Below, one piece after another: positions 53,294-62,707 of a DNA stretch of 64,000 nt. The translations under genes were made by a program, and so were the position numbers. The DNA is from Leptolyngbya sp. FACHB-261 (GTDB lineage: Bacteria > Cyanobacteriota > Cyanobacteriia > FACHB-261), in NCBI RefSeq assembly GCF_014696065.1, contig NZ_JACJPL010000031.1:496001-560000 (forward strand), in the 5' to 3' direction. The notes under the pieces are model-generated. The model did no database searches. It saw only the letters and a program-made list of their open reading frames with translations, and had not been told where the DNA came from. How positions within the stretch are numbered: the first letter of the stretch is position 1; each line of letters opens with the position of its first letter.

Positions 53294-54538
53294 TCAAATC
53301 TCGTACAGATCGGCTGCTTTAGTGACCTCTTCAATCGCTTGCTTGTGCATGACTCGGGCTAGTTCTGCCGCAACTTCAGGGCGAGAGAATTCAGGCGGGG
53401 GCAGCTCGCCGCGTCGTAGCATCTCTCGAACTTTGGTCCCCGATAAATGGATGCGCTCCTCAGGTGTACTAGGGCTTGTCTTAGTAGTTGCCATACCGTT
53501 TGTGCGTTTGCAGTAAAACGCATGTTCAAACATCAAGGGCATAATGCCCAGTTCCCCAGGTTCAAACTCATCGAAAATATGTTGAGCATCGTAGGTACCG
53601 TAATAATCGCCTACGCCTGCATGATCCCGTCCCACAATGAAATGGGTACAGCCGTAATTCTTCCGAATCAAGGCATGAAAAATTGCCTCCCGTGGGCCTG
53701 CGTAGCGCATAGCTGAAGGGTTAATGGCTAGAATGACGCGGTCCTGCGGGTAGTAATGCTCCAGCATAATTTCGTAGCAGCGCATGCGCACATCAGCTGG
53801 AATGTCATCACTTTTGGTTGCCCCAACCAATGGATGTAGAAATAGCCCATCCACAATTTCCAAAGCACATTTCTGGATGTACTCATGAGCGCGATGAATG
53901 GGGTTACGGGTTTGGAATCCGACTACAGTGCGCCAGCCTTTTTCTTGAAAGAGGCAACGCGACTCTACTGGATCGATTTGATAGGTCGGGAATTGAGGGT
54001 GAGCTTTGCGCTCTAGCAACCAGACCGGACCGGCCAAATTGATCGGTCCCTGCTCATATACCACTTTCACGCCTGGGTGACGCTCTTCATTAGTGCGGTA
54101 GACATGCACTGCCTCATGCAGCTTGTTATAGGCATACTTTTCGGTCAGCTCCAACACGCCTGCAAATCTGCCGTCAGGAGCGTCTAACCGAACTAGGCTG
54201 CCGATGCTTAAACGATCCGCAACCTCCTCGCCAACCGATAAGGTGATTGGGATGGACCAAGCCAGACCATTTGCCAAATGCATCTCTAAAACGACTCGCT
54301 CATAGTCTGCCTGCCCCATGAATCCGTTTAAGGGGCTGAAGCCACCAATGGCGATCATTTCCAGGTCTGAGAGCGCCCGCTCGTCTAATCGCACTCGCGG
54401 TAAGTGCTCAGCTTGGCTCAGGAACTCAGCCCGCTGCTCAGCAGTCGCTAGGCGGTTGATCAGTACCCCACCATGAGGTTGGATTGTTGCTTTAGCAGCA
54501 GACTGACGGGTGACCGGTAGCTGGATAGTCTGGGTCAA
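53294..54538 (-). CDS. sat: Sulfate adenylyltransferase (ATP sulfurylase)
   Basis: A 414-residue enzyme of the single-subunit Sat type, with an N-terminal extension of about 15-20 residues compared with usual cyanobacterial forms. The active-site motifs are visible: [35 protein letters not shown] and [29 protein letters not shown]. It activates sulfate to adenosine 5'-phosphosulfate in assimilatory sulfur metabolism. The PAPS kinase and reductase genes are not here. It stands alone and is divergent from the PD-(D/E)XK-like gene. Confidence 0.95.
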   Translation of the reverse strand: MTQTIQLPVTRQSAAKATIQPHGGVLINRLATAEQRAEFLSQAEHLPRVRLDERALSDLEMIAIGGFSPLNGFMGQADYERVVLEMHLANGLAWSIPITLSVGEEVADRLSIGSLVRLDAPDGRFAGVLELTEKYAYNKLHEAVHVYRTNEERHPGVKVVYEQGPINLAGPVWLLERKAHPQFPTYQIDPVESRCLFQEKGWRTVVGFQTRNPIHRAHEYIQKCALEIVDGLFLHPLVGATKSDDIPADVRMRCYEIMLEHYYPQDRVILAINPSAMRYAGPREAIFHALIRKNYGCTHFIVGRDHAGVGDYYGTYDAQHIFDEFEPGELGIMPLMFEHAFYCKRTNGMATTKTSPSTPEERIHLSGTKVREMLRRGELPPPEFSRPEVAAELARVMHKQAIEEVTKAADLYEI

Positions 54539-54747
54539 AGTTTCTGCCCCTTGCTGAAGTTAGGAAATATTTCTTTTAAATCCTACCGTTGCTCGGTTGC
54601 TGTGCTAAGTAACAATACCCTGATAAATCTCAGCAAGACAAACCTAGACTGTCTCAGTAGCCTGTCTCTGTCTCGAAGCCACAGTACACTGAGCAGTGAG
54701 GTCAGACGGGTTTCTGCTCTTGCTGCCGTCACCTTCTTGGCGCCTTC

Positions 54748-56214
54748 ATGCCTCTGATCCCGGTTCAGCGCTATGCTCTGTTTGCTGCGGCTTCCCGTTT
54801 GCTGTACCGCTACCGGCGATTAGCTGGAGTAGCCCTGAAACCTACTGCAGTTGAGATTGCGCTGGCAATTCAAGCAACCGATCAACTGCCTAAGATTGGC
54901 TCAGCGCAGGGGGTCCCTCTACACGAGCTCGGCCAACTAATTTGTGATCCCTTCTATGCCAAGCGTCATCCTCAGTTGCCAACTGCTGCAGATGGAGCAG
55001 CCTTAATCTGGCCCTTGTTCAATCAGGGGGATGATGGTTATATTCAACCTCTCACTCCTCAACCTGAAGGGAGCCTGGCTAAAGGGGGGCATGAGCAGCG
55101 CTGGTTCAAGGCTTGCAACAGCCAAGCAGGGGTTGGTTGCCATGCTGTGTCCCCACATTTGTGGGAAGACTCAACCTTTCTTAACGGGGACCGGGACCTC
55201 TGCCCTTTTCGTCTTTATGATGGGCGCTATCCCTTAGCCGTGGATCAGGGCCGACAGCGCTGTGGCTTTGATGACAACCCCTGTGGTTGGCAGAGCGGTT
55301 ACCCCAAACTGTTGCAGGTGATTGGACGCTCGCCCAAGGCTGCAGTATTCCAATCTGAGTGGTCAGAGGCGATGTGGCACATGCTCGTGCCCCGTGAGCA
55401 ACGCTTGCCGGTGTATCCCCTGCTTGTAGTCCTCTACTTCGGCAGCGAGATTCTGAATCCACATAGTGAAACGGCAGTCAGTCCAGAACATCTGCAGCAG
55501 GTATTAGCTCTACCATCAGAGCTGTTTGAAGCCGTGTTCGATCTAGATCAAGCGTCGCCGCTCAACCGGCGTCTGCTCTCGATCCAGGCGGATTCAGACG
55601 AAGATTTGGCTGAGCTAGCTTTCCGTCCCTATAGTCACGGTTCGATGACCAGTTTGAGCCTACCAACCGGAGGACGGGTTGTTATTGACCCTGATGAGCC
55701 GCCAAGTTTCAGTGCCAGCGGTTTGCCTAGCTCTGCTCGTCCTGATCCACTCACAGCAGAACGCCGCCGTCGTCGTCAACTAGAACGTACACCAGAGCAC
55801 AATGAGTTGCTGCAGCAGTTCCGCCGTTGGTTTCGTTTAGCAGGTCTCGAGGTGCGTGAAGACAGTAAATTCTTCGATTTTCTAGCTGTTGCTCCGCCTC
55901 AAGTCCTATTGGCCGAGGTCAAACTGCTCTATTACCAGGACATGGCTGAGAGTATCCAAGAGCTAATCGGTCAAATTCTATACTATGAACGTTTTACGTT
56001 GGGACCTTGGCTAGAGCAAGGCTACAGCGTTTTGAAGGCCGGAGTTTTCGATCGACCTCCCTTAGGGGAATATATTCAATTTTTGTCAGAGCTAGGAATT
56101 CATGTGTTCTGGCTGGATGCAAGCAAGCAAATTGATGGTCCAGAGGAAAGCCTCCGTATTTTGCGACAAATTGAGGTTCAAGTCCGTCCAGATCTGGAAA
56201 TTGTAGAATCTTGA
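54748..56214 (+). CDS. Protein with C-terminal PD-(D/E)XK nuclease-like domain
   Basis: A 488-residue protein. The first 330 residues match no domain I know; they include four clustered cysteines around LCPF, RQRCGF and NPCGW. The C-terminal 130 residues look like a restriction-endonuclease fold: EHNELLQQFRRWFRLAG helix, D377 in FFDFLA, E390-x-K392 in LLAEVKLLYYQD and a following GQILYYERF helix with the usual Gln. This is the catalytic pattern of PD-(D/E)XK enzymes, though catalysis is inference. It is single, with no methylase or helicase gene next to it. A defence or DNA-repair role is possible. Confidence 0.72.
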   Translation: MPLIPVQRYALFAAASRLLYRYRRLAGVALKPTAVEIALAIQATDQLPKIGSAQGVPLHELGQLICDPFYAKRHPQLPTAADGAALIWPLFNQGDDGYIQPLTPQPEGSLAKGGHEQRWFKACNSQAGVGCHAVSPHLWEDSTFLNGDRDLCPFRLYDGRYPLAVDQGRQRCGFDDNPCGWQSGYPKLLQVIGRSPKAAVFQSEWSEAMWHMLVPREQRLPVYPLLVVLYFGSEILNPHSETAVSPEHLQQVLALPSELFEAVFDLDQASPLNRRLLSIQADSDEDLAELAFRPYSHGSMTSLSLPTGGRVVIDPDEPPSFSASGLPSSARPDPLTAERRRRRQLERTPEHNELLQQFRRWFRLAGLEVREDSKFFDFLAVAPPQVLLAEVKLLYYQDMAESIQELIGQILYYERFTLGPWLEQGYSVLKAGVFDRPPLGEYIQFLSELGIHVFWLDASKQIDGPEESLRILRQIEVQVRPDLEIVES

Positions 56215-56269
56215 GAAGTGACTGAGTAGTCATGAAAGCAAATTCATTCAAACAGTGAGTTGCGAAAGC

Positions 56270-56608
56270 TTAGGGATGTTTAGCAAAGGCAATGGCTGCA
56301 ATACCGCTGAGCATTAAACCAATTCCTACCCACTGTTCTGTTGGAATTTTTTCCTTCAAGATCACTGCCCCTGATATCGCCGTTGCGGCCACTGTTAGAC
56401 CAATAACCACCGGGTAAGCCACCGATAGATTGAACTTACCTAAAACCAAAACGTAAAAGATAGTACTCAAGCCGTAGGCTGCGAGACCACCCAATAAATA
56501 AAAGTTTAAGGGATTCTGCCCTGAACCTAGCTTCAACAAAGTTTGAGCAAGGGTATTCAAAACAACTGTGATCAGAATGAGTAAACCAAAAAAAATCTGA
56601 GTTGGCAT
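56270..56608 (-). CDS. SMR/EamA-like small membrane transporter
   Basis: A 112-residue protein with four hydrophobic helices, the standard small multidrug resistance size. The second helix holds LGGLAAYGLSTIFYVLVLGKFNLSVAYPVVIGLTV and the fourth VGIGLMLSGIAAIAFAK. It resembles the ArnE/ArnF-like lipid-linked sugar flippases more than EmrE, but the conserved EmrE glutamate in helix 1 is absent. The location beside glycosyltransferase remnants supports a lipid-linked sugar role, by inference. Confidence 0.8.
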   Translation of the reverse strand: MPTQIFFGLLILITVVLNTLAQTLLKLGSGQNPLNFYLLGGLAAYGLSTIFYVLVLGKFNLSVAYPVVIGLTVAATAISGAVILKEKIPTEQWVGIGLMLSGIAAIAFAKHP

Positions 56609-56645
56609 GGTGCGTTTGATGCTCTAGAAGTCGAAATGTCAGAGA

Positions 56646-57640
56646 TTAGCCTACCTCAAAGGTTTCTCGCTTGGGCCGAGCCTCAGCTCTCCTCAGGGCG
56701 TAGAGACAAACTAACACCATCAGGGCCGCCAATAGTAAGTAGGATAAAACCAGGTTGAAGGGTGAGGTGACGGCTCTTTTCAAGAAAGCAAAATAGTTGC
56801 TAGATAAAAAGCAGCTCAACCCCAGATAGGGAATAGTCAGCTTACCAAACAAAGGGCGGCGCCATAGGTAGGGCAAGAGAAAGGCATAGAGCGCCAAAAG
56901 GATGCCGTAGTGGTGTTGCCAGGCAATCGGAGAGGAGATTGTTGATGCAAGGCCCACAATTGCAAAGTCAATGATGTCTCCTTGTTCAGCTCGCTTTGGT
57001 GGCGTAGGGCAAAACCAAAGCCAGAGAACTTAACAGGGTGCCGACGTACACCCACAGGTTAAAGGGTGGCAAGGCATCCTTGGTAAACTTCAGAACACTA
57101 CCATCTAACAGCGAGCGATTGAGTAAGCCATTAATCGACTGATTAGGATGAAAAGTCTCACCGTGTTTAGAAATAAACGATAATACGTTGAGATAATCGA
57201 GGTGATTTGTCAGTCCAAAAAGAGAGATTGAGAGCGCAAAACCAATCCCTATTGTCGCTGAGAAGGCTCCTATAAAAGGCCGTTGCCTACGGAGTATCCC
57301 GACTCGAAGGGAGTAAAGCTGCTGGCAGAGACTTGCCAAACACAAACATTGATAAACTGATAATAACAGCTGTCATTGGCATCCAGAAGTCATTACTGCT
57401 ATGGGGAAGTCTTTCGGGATTACTTAAATAATTCCAGATGTAATCCACCTCAAAGCCACGACCGTCTACCAAATTCTCAGCAACAGTGTAATAGAAAGCT
57501 CGATCTCCGTGCCTCGGATGATGAAGTAAACCGACAAACATCAAACGGGATAATAGTGCTACCACTACAACACCAGCGATCAGAAGGCGGTGGTGTTTCA
57601 AAAACTTTTCTATACTTTTTCTTTGTAGGCTAAGCCACAT
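56646..57640 (-). pseudogene. Chimeric, frame-broken membrane glycosyltransferase (GT39-like N-end, GT87-like C-end)
   Basis: Three overlapping frames make one broken gene. From 57640, the first 112 residues look like a PMT_2/GT39 start (SRLMFVGLLHHPRHGDRAFYYTVAENL, then FWMPMTAVIISLSMF). Near 57300 the frame changes to a part resembling GT87 (LDYLNVLSFISKHGETFHPNQSINGLLNR, ending TKAS). Near 57000 a second shift leads to GDIIDFAIVGLASTISSPIAWQHHYG, the GT87 C-end, ending at 56646. The two halves come from different families, so an internal deletion fused them out of frame and a further single-base shift followed. The product would not be functional. Confidence 0.7.
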
Positions 57641-57704
57641 CGGAACGATCCTTCCCCGCCTTCAGAAGAGAGACTTAATACAAAGATTTGCAGTAAAATC
57701 AGCA

Positions 57705-58211
57705 TCAACCGGATGAATCTAGAGGCCAAAGTTCAAGTTCTGAAGGGTAAGGATAATGAATCCATCGGCCCAGCAACTTTTCCCACCAACGCGCTGGGTG
57801 GGGCAAACTGGCAACTTGAATACTAGAGCAACCTGAAAGCATTGCTCCTACCACATCTGTATGGAGGCTATCGCCAATCACAACTGTTTGGCGGGGTTTG
57901 AGTTGAAGTTGAGCGAATGCTTTGCGGAATGCTAATGGAGATGGCTTTCTTGCTCGCCCTAAGGCTGCAATGTCAAGCCGGTAGGACCAAGATTGTAAGC
58001 GAGCTCTCCGCTTACCATTCGAGAGAATGAAAAACTTAAGACCCTGAAGCTTGGCCTGCTGAATCCAAAGTTCTGCACCGGGAGATAGGTAACAGTCATC
58101 CTCAGAAACGACAGTATTGTCTAGATCTAGAATTACGCCTCGAATTCCGCAAGCATACAACTCATCAAGGTCAATTTTGGCAACAGCAACAATTCGCCTA
58201 TGAAAACCCAC
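57705..58211 (-). CDS. YqeG-family HAD IIIA phosphatase
   Basis: A 168-residue HAD phosphatase from the GTG at 58211, which overlaps the UbiA stop in a TAGTG junction; the frame continues upstream to 58265. HAD motif 1 is VILDLDNTVV, motif 2 is ILSNGKRR and motif 3 is VVIGDSLHTDVVGAMLSGC, as in YqeG proteins. By family knowledge it removes phosphate from a small or lipid phosphate; in related organisms YqeG homologues act on phosphatidylglycerol phosphate. Being joined to a prenyltransferase gene, it could act on a lipid phosphate here. It has no membrane segment. Confidence 0.83.
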   Translation of the reverse strand: MGFHRRIVAVAKIDLDELYACGIRGVILDLDNTVVSEDDCYLSPGAELWIQQAKLQGLKFFILSNGKRRARLQSWSYRLDIAALGRARKPSPLAFRKAFAQLQLKPRQTVVIGDSLHTDVVGAMLSGCSSIQVASLPHPARWWEKLLGRWIHYPYPSELELWPLDSSG

Positions 58212-59155
58212 TAAATTAGTCCCTGGCTCTTCAGAGATAGAATGACAAAGCTGGTAGAGACCCAACCCACAACCGTGAGCAATATCGGTAAGTCCTGTAA
58301 CAAAATCTCTTCTGGACGTTCACTTTGTCCGCCTGTTTCATGGCCCAATTCATCAGTCTTCCGAGCAATCTCTTGAGGATCGCTGAGAAGTTGGTAACGA
58401 AAAACGCCGTATAGTACAAAGGGCAAAGTGAGCATCATCCAGGGCGTTGATGCACCCTGCACCTGAGGGCCGGAGCTCCAGATAGCGTAGGTCATGATCG
58501 CTCCAGTTGTAACTACATTCTCCATCCGATTCAATAAAGGCAGAGAGTAGCGCTTTAGAACAGAACGAGTTCGACCGCCGCGAGTTTCCAACAGGCGAAG
58601 CTCAGCTTTACGCTTTTCAACCCCCAAGAACAAAGCCAGCATGCCTGTACATAGCAGAAACCAGGGGGAAAGCACGATGCGGTCAGCTGCCGCTCCCCCA
58701 TAAGCCCGCAATACGAAACCCGTCGCAATGGCTGTGATGTCTAGGATGACCGTGCGCTTCAAACGCAAGTTATAGGCGACCTGAAGTAACGCGTAGCCTG
58801 TCACAATTCCGCCCAGCGCTACCGAATGCCTCCAAGAGATCAGCAATGAGCCTCCCAAGAGCAACCCTGCCATGCCAAGCGCAACAGGAATACTGACTAA
58901 GCCAGCGGCAATTGGACGCTTACACTTGACCGGATGCCGTCGGTCAGAGTCAATATCAGCAATGTCATTGAGAAGGTAAAAACTGCTAGAAGCGCAGCAG
59001 AACAGCGCGAAGGCTAAGGCAGCAGCCAAAGAGTCCTGCACGGTGAACCGTGAGGCAAACAATGGCGCTGCAAAGACGATCAGGTTTTTCGTCCACTGGC
59101 GTGGCCGTAGAGCCATCAAATGTGGCGACAACACCGAGGGCAGCGAGGTAATCAT
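58211..59155 (-). CDS. UbiA-family prenyltransferase, decaprenyl-phosphate phosphoribosyltransferase-like
   Basis: A 314-residue membrane protein with about eight or nine helices. The first aspartate motif is YLLNDIADIDSDRRHP (NDxxDxxxD) and the second lies in LRLKRTVILDITAIATGFVLRAYGG, both typical of the Rv3806c-like group that transfers phosphoribose to a polyprenyl phosphate. The opening ALRPRQWTKNLIVFAAPLFA is also characteristic. It may start lipid-linked arabinose or ribose synthesis for an envelope glycan; a quinone or other prenylation role is less likely. It is co-transcribed with the HAD gene. Confidence 0.85.
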   Translation of the reverse strand: MITSLPSVLSPHLMALRPRQWTKNLIVFAAPLFASRFTVQDSLAAALAFALFCCASSSFYLLNDIADIDSDRRHPVKCKRPIAAGLVSIPVALGMAGLLLGGSLLISWRHSVALGGIVTGYALLQVAYNLRLKRTVILDITAIATGFVLRAYGGAAADRIVLSPWFLLCTGMLALFLGVEKRKAELRLLETRGGRTRSVLKRYSLPLLNRMENVVTTGAIMTYAIWSSGPQVQGASTPWMMLTLPFVLYGVFRYQLLSDPQEIARKTDELGHETGGQSERPEEILLQDLPILLTVVGWVSTSFVILSLKSQGLI

Positions 59156-59890
59156 GAAAGTTACACTCTAGGTTGTGGAATTAGATGATCTTCTACATGT
59201 AGAGCTTGCAGGTTTTGATTAACAGGAAGATAAAGGGCAACTGGAGATAACATTAGTGCCTGAGACGCTCGGGGAACTGGCTATAGTTTCTTCATCAGCC
59301 ATACTAAGTTCTGAGATTGCTCCGATATGCTAGATCAAGGCCGTAGATAAGCTGAGAACTGTGCAAATTGGGCAGTAAGTAAGTGCGCCACGAGACACAA
59401 GCTAGTAGCAGCGAATACATCAAGAATTAAATGGCTTAAATAGGCCTTTGAAACTGTACCTGAAACTCTAGAACCTGCAGAACTAGTCAGAACAGCTCAT
59501 TATCAGAGCTTTTTCAAAACTTCTCACTATTGAGATAAGTGTAAATTTAAGATAAATTTCCCATATTTATTTGGGTAAAGGCCTGACCGGCAAGAGGTTT
59601 TTCGCCAATCAATCACATACTGGCTAAGTATTTAGCAGCGGATTAAGTTGGTTTTTTGACTATCTCATCTCTTACTTGCTGAGAGTTTCCCGATACAGTC
59701 TCTTGTCCTTGGGTAGAACTCAGAAGGTTTCACTCCATTAGGAACTTGGTTCTGACTTCTAGCATCTTGGACCGATATTATTGAATTGACAAGACCACCA
59801 AGCAGCGGCATTGGCACAAATCACCAAAATCTTGGTTGAAGCAAGACTACCTCAACCGCTATTCTAAGCGGACCTAGGAAGGAGCGTGCC
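59156..59890. other. Intergenic region between divergent genes
   Basis: These 735 bases contain both divergent promoters. Nothing coding, no terminator and no known RNA is recognised. A strong ribosome site (AAGGAG) sits 7 bases before the downstream ATG at 59891. Confidence 0.4.
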
Positions 59891-61327
59891 ATGCCCGTAG
59901 ATTATGATCTTGTCGTCATTGGAGGTGGTTCTGCAGGCTTGACAGCGGCTCGGGAAGCAGCTTTACTCAAAGCTCGTGTCGCCCTGGTTGAGAAAGCTCA
60001 GATCGGCAACCACCTCTATAGAAACTGTATTTCTAGCGGAGTGTTGGCTCAAGCTGGCCATGTTGCCTGGACAGTGCGTAGCGCTGTTGATTTTGGTATT
60101 GCTGTTGACAATACTAGCGTCAAATTTCCTGAAATTAGTCGCCGTATACAAGGCGTAATTGAGACAATTACTGAGGCAAACTCTTTAGAGTCTCTTGCTA
60201 GGCTAGGTGTAGATGTAATTTTGGGCAGTGGTCAGTTTATTGATCGCCGCACCTTTGCTGTTAACGGACGACAATTGCAAGCTCGTGCTTTTGTTATTGC
60301 CACGGGTTCTAGTTCTAGTCGGCCTGAAATTGAGGGCTTAGACGCTATTGATTATTTAACTAATGAGCGAGTTTTTGGACTAACAGAAGCACCTGAGACC
60401 CTCACTATTCTTGGAGGAGGATCCACGGGAGTCGAATTAGGTCAAGCTTTTGCCCGACTGGGTTCTCAGGTCACTATACTGGCTGCTGGTCTCCACGTGC
60501 TGGACCGAGAAGATCCAGAGGCAGCTCGTTTAGTGCAAGCTTGCCTCGAAGCCGAAGGCATTCGGGTGCTTGGCCAAACCCAGGCAGTACGGGTTGAACT
60601 ATGGAACGGTAAGCAACGTGTTTACACCAATCATCGAACTTTTGGCCCAATTGATGCAGACAAAATTTTAGTTTCTACTGGGCGTTGTCCCAATATTTCA
60701 TCTTTGGGTCTGGAGGCTGCCGGTGTAAGAGTTGGTCGGCACGGCGTTATGGTAAACGCATATCTCCGAAGCAGTAATCCTCGCATCTATGCCTGCGGCG
60801 ATGTTATCGGTGGTTACTGTTCTACTCATGTGGCTACTTACGAAGCCAATATTGCCTTACGCAATGCCTTATTCCTTCCGCATCGCAAATCTAACTACCG
60901 CTCTATTCCAAGAGTAGTCTTCACCTCACCTGAATTTGCTAGCGTTGGCTTCACCGAGCCCGCCGCTCATCGTCGATATGGCAAAGATGTTTGGGTGCTC
61001 AAACAAAATTTTAAAGACGTTGATCGAGCACAAACGCAAGCAGAAACCACGGGTTTCTGTAAACTGATTACTCGGAGCAATGGTCAAATCCTCGGGGCTC
61101 ACATCGTTGGCCCTAGTGCCAGTGACCTAATCGCTCCGATTACTTTGGCAATGGCCCATCGGCTTCCAGTGGGCGCATTTGAGCAGCTCGTCACTGCCTA
61201 TCCTACATTGATGGAGATCAACTTAATGGCAGCGCGTCAACTAGCTCAACGACAGTACCATCGCAATAGATTGCTCCAGAACCTGTTCGAAGGATTATTC
61301 AAGCTTTGTCGTGCTTGGGGAGCTTAG
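59891..61327 (+). CDS. Pyridine nucleotide-disulfide oxidoreductase homologue lacking the redox-active motif
   Basis: A 478-residue flavoprotein of the dihydrolipoamide dehydrogenase/mercuric reductase group. FAD motif GGGSAGLTAA is at 11-20, the NAD motif is ILGGGSTGVELGQAFARLG and the second FAD motif is NPRIYACGDVIGG. In place of the redox pair CxxxxC the sequence is GNHLYRNCISS, so the first cysteine is H41 and only C46 remains, and the PSK that normally follows is SSG. The C-terminal HPT motif is replaced by AYPTLME. It therefore probably has no classic disulfide chemistry. Its stop overlaps that of sigF by 4 bases, on the opposite strand. Confidence 0.85.
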   Translation: MPVDYDLVVIGGGSAGLTAAREAALLKARVALVEKAQIGNHLYRNCISSGVLAQAGHVAWTVRSAVDFGIAVDNTSVKFPEISRRIQGVIETITEANSLESLARLGVDVILGSGQFIDRRTFAVNGRQLQARAFVIATGSSSSRPEIEGLDAIDYLTNERVFGLTEAPETLTILGGGSTGVELGQAFARLGSQVTILAAGLHVLDREDPEAARLVQACLEAEGIRVLGQTQAVRVELWNGKQRVYTNHRTFGPIDADKILVSTGRCPNISSLGLEAAGVRVGRHGVMVNAYLRSSNPRIYACGDVIGGYCSTHVATYEANIALRNALFLPHRKSNYRSIPRVVFTSPEFASVGFTEPAAHRRYGKDVWVLKQNFKDVDRAQTQAETTGFCKLITRSNGQILGAHIVGPSASDLIAPITLAMAHRLPVGAFEQLVTAYPTLMEINLMAARQLAQRQYHRNRLLQNLFEGLFKLCRAWGA

Positions 61328-62154
61328 TCTTCAGTCACGTCCATCAAGTCTTGCAGAGATTCCAAGCCTCGCTTCACCCGTCGAGACACGGTGACAGCAC
61401 TAATACCCAAGCGTTCTGCCGCTTCTTTCTGTGTCAGATCTTGTAAAAAGACGAATTCTAGAACTTGTCGGGTGCGTTGCTCGAGCCTAGCAAGTGCTTG
61501 TTGGAGACGAATCCGGTCTTCTTGGGCCAGTTGAAAGCTGCGATAGCCAGCATCCGGAACCATATCTCCCAGCGAGGTTGTGCTGTCCTCCTCATCTCGA
61601 ACTGGGGCATCCAAACTCAAGGGAGAGCGGTTCTGGCAGGCTAGCTTGATTTCTTGCCACTCGGATAGCTCGATTTCCAGAGCCGCTGCCAGTTCTTCAT
61701 CAGATGGCTGGCGGTGTAGCTGGCCACGCAATTCTCGTACGGTCTTGCTAGCCTGCCTCTGGAGAGCTAACCAACGGCGAGGAATACGTACGGTTGGGCT
61801 TTTATCTCGCAAATAATGCTGGATTTCGCCCCGAATGTAGGGAATGGCGAAAGAACTAAAGGCATGCCCCCTTGACATGTCAAATCTCTCGATGGCTCGA
61901 ATTAGACCAAGCGCGCCCACTTGCACGAGGTCGTCATAGCTCTCTGTACATTGATTAATCCAGTGGTGAGCTTCCTTACGTACCAGACCCAAGTTGAGTC
62001 GGACTAGCTCGTTGCGGAGTTGGGCAGTGGGATAGCGCCGATACTCCTGCAAAATTTGTAGGCTCTGGCTCTTTAAATCCGCAGAGACAGGTGTAGGCAT
62101 AACGAACTTTACAGAGTTAGAGAACTGAGCATCGAGTAAGTCTTCAGGTTTCAC
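61324..62154 (-). CDS. sigF: SigF-type RNA polymerase sigma factor (sigma-70 group 3)
   Basis: A 276-residue sigma factor (258 if translated from the ATG at 62100, MPTPVSADLKSQ). Region 2 is LVRLNLGLVRKEAHHWINQCTESYDDLVQVGALGLIRAIERFDMSRGHAFSSFAIPYIRGEIQHYLRD, region 3 KTVRELRGQLHRQPSDEELA and region 4 LEFVFLQDLTQKEAAERLGISAVTVSRRVKRG. The blocks match cyanobacterial SigF, which in relatives controls motility, pili and stress responses. No anti-sigma factor gene is adjacent. Neither possible start has a good ribosome site. Confidence 0.9.
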   Translation of the reverse strand: MKPEDLLDAQFSNSVKFVMPTPVSADLKSQSLQILQEYRRYPTAQLRNELVRLNLGLVRKEAHHWINQCTESYDDLVQVGALGLIRAIERFDMSRGHAFSSFAIPYIRGEIQHYLRDKSPTVRIPRRWLALQRQASKTVRELRGQLHRQPSDEELAAALEIELSEWQEIKLACQNRSPLSLDAPVRDEEDSTTSLGDMVPDAGYRSFQLAQEDRIRLQQALARLEQRTRQVLEFVFLQDLTQKEAAERLGISAVTVSRRVKRGLESLQDLMDVTED

Positions 62155-62707
62155 TTAATGTGTCACGGAAAAAGTCCGCTCAGCATAATGGAAACCTGAG
62201 GAGTAATTAAAGATTTGATGAAGAGCCAGAGTCCCTAATATCCATGTTGAGAATCGAACCGTGCGCCTTCAAATAACCTTTGTTGCTGCTGAGGCACTGA
62301 CCAATTGGACTGCTCATCTTGATCAAACGAAGTTCGTACAGCCAGCTTGTGTAGAACTTTTGACTCTGAACTATAGATTAAAAGCTTGCACGCAGAGCAA
62401 CAACGGCATTTTCACTGAAAGGTTCACAGGCCTTGGTGGGTGATGATGCTGATGGTTGAAGCTGCTGCCAGATGTAGGCTGAATCAATGTCTTTGGTTGG
62501 TGAAACATGAAAATTTTTGTAGTAGCACCTCCACACAATACGCTGACCTTTAAGAACCGTATTCAGGATCGGACCGTCAGATATGGCCAAAATGCTAGGT
62601 GTTAGAGTGAGCTGACAACAAAAAAGAGGAGCACTTGCTCCTCTCACCTAACGTGCTGAAGGCACGCATTGAAAGCTATTGAAAGCCCTAGATTAGACCT
62701 GTTGATT
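62155..62707. other. Intergenic region between sigF and psbO
   Basis: This 553-bp stretch holds the sigF promoter region and the psbO terminator (listed). A tRNA-like run at about 62230-62330 (a T-loop-like GGTTCGATTC on the minus strand and a D-arm-like CAATTGG) lacks pairing acceptor and anticodon stems, so it is not called a tRNA. Confidence 0.4.
62620..62644 (-). terminator. Rho-independent terminator of psbO
   Basis: The minus strand reads AGAGGAGCA, AG, TGCTCCTCT followed by TTTTT: a perfect 9-bp stem (62625-62633 with 62636-62644) and a T tract at 62620-62624. It lies 63 bp after the psbO stop codon. Confidence 0.88.

Noticed and set aside
62230-62330. tRNA-like run on the minus strand with a GGTTCGATTC T-loop-like block and a CAATTGG D-loop-like block
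   Set aside because: The acceptor, anticodon and T stems do not pair and no anticodon loop with T33 can be placed, so a functional tRNA is excluded; at most a tRNA relic.
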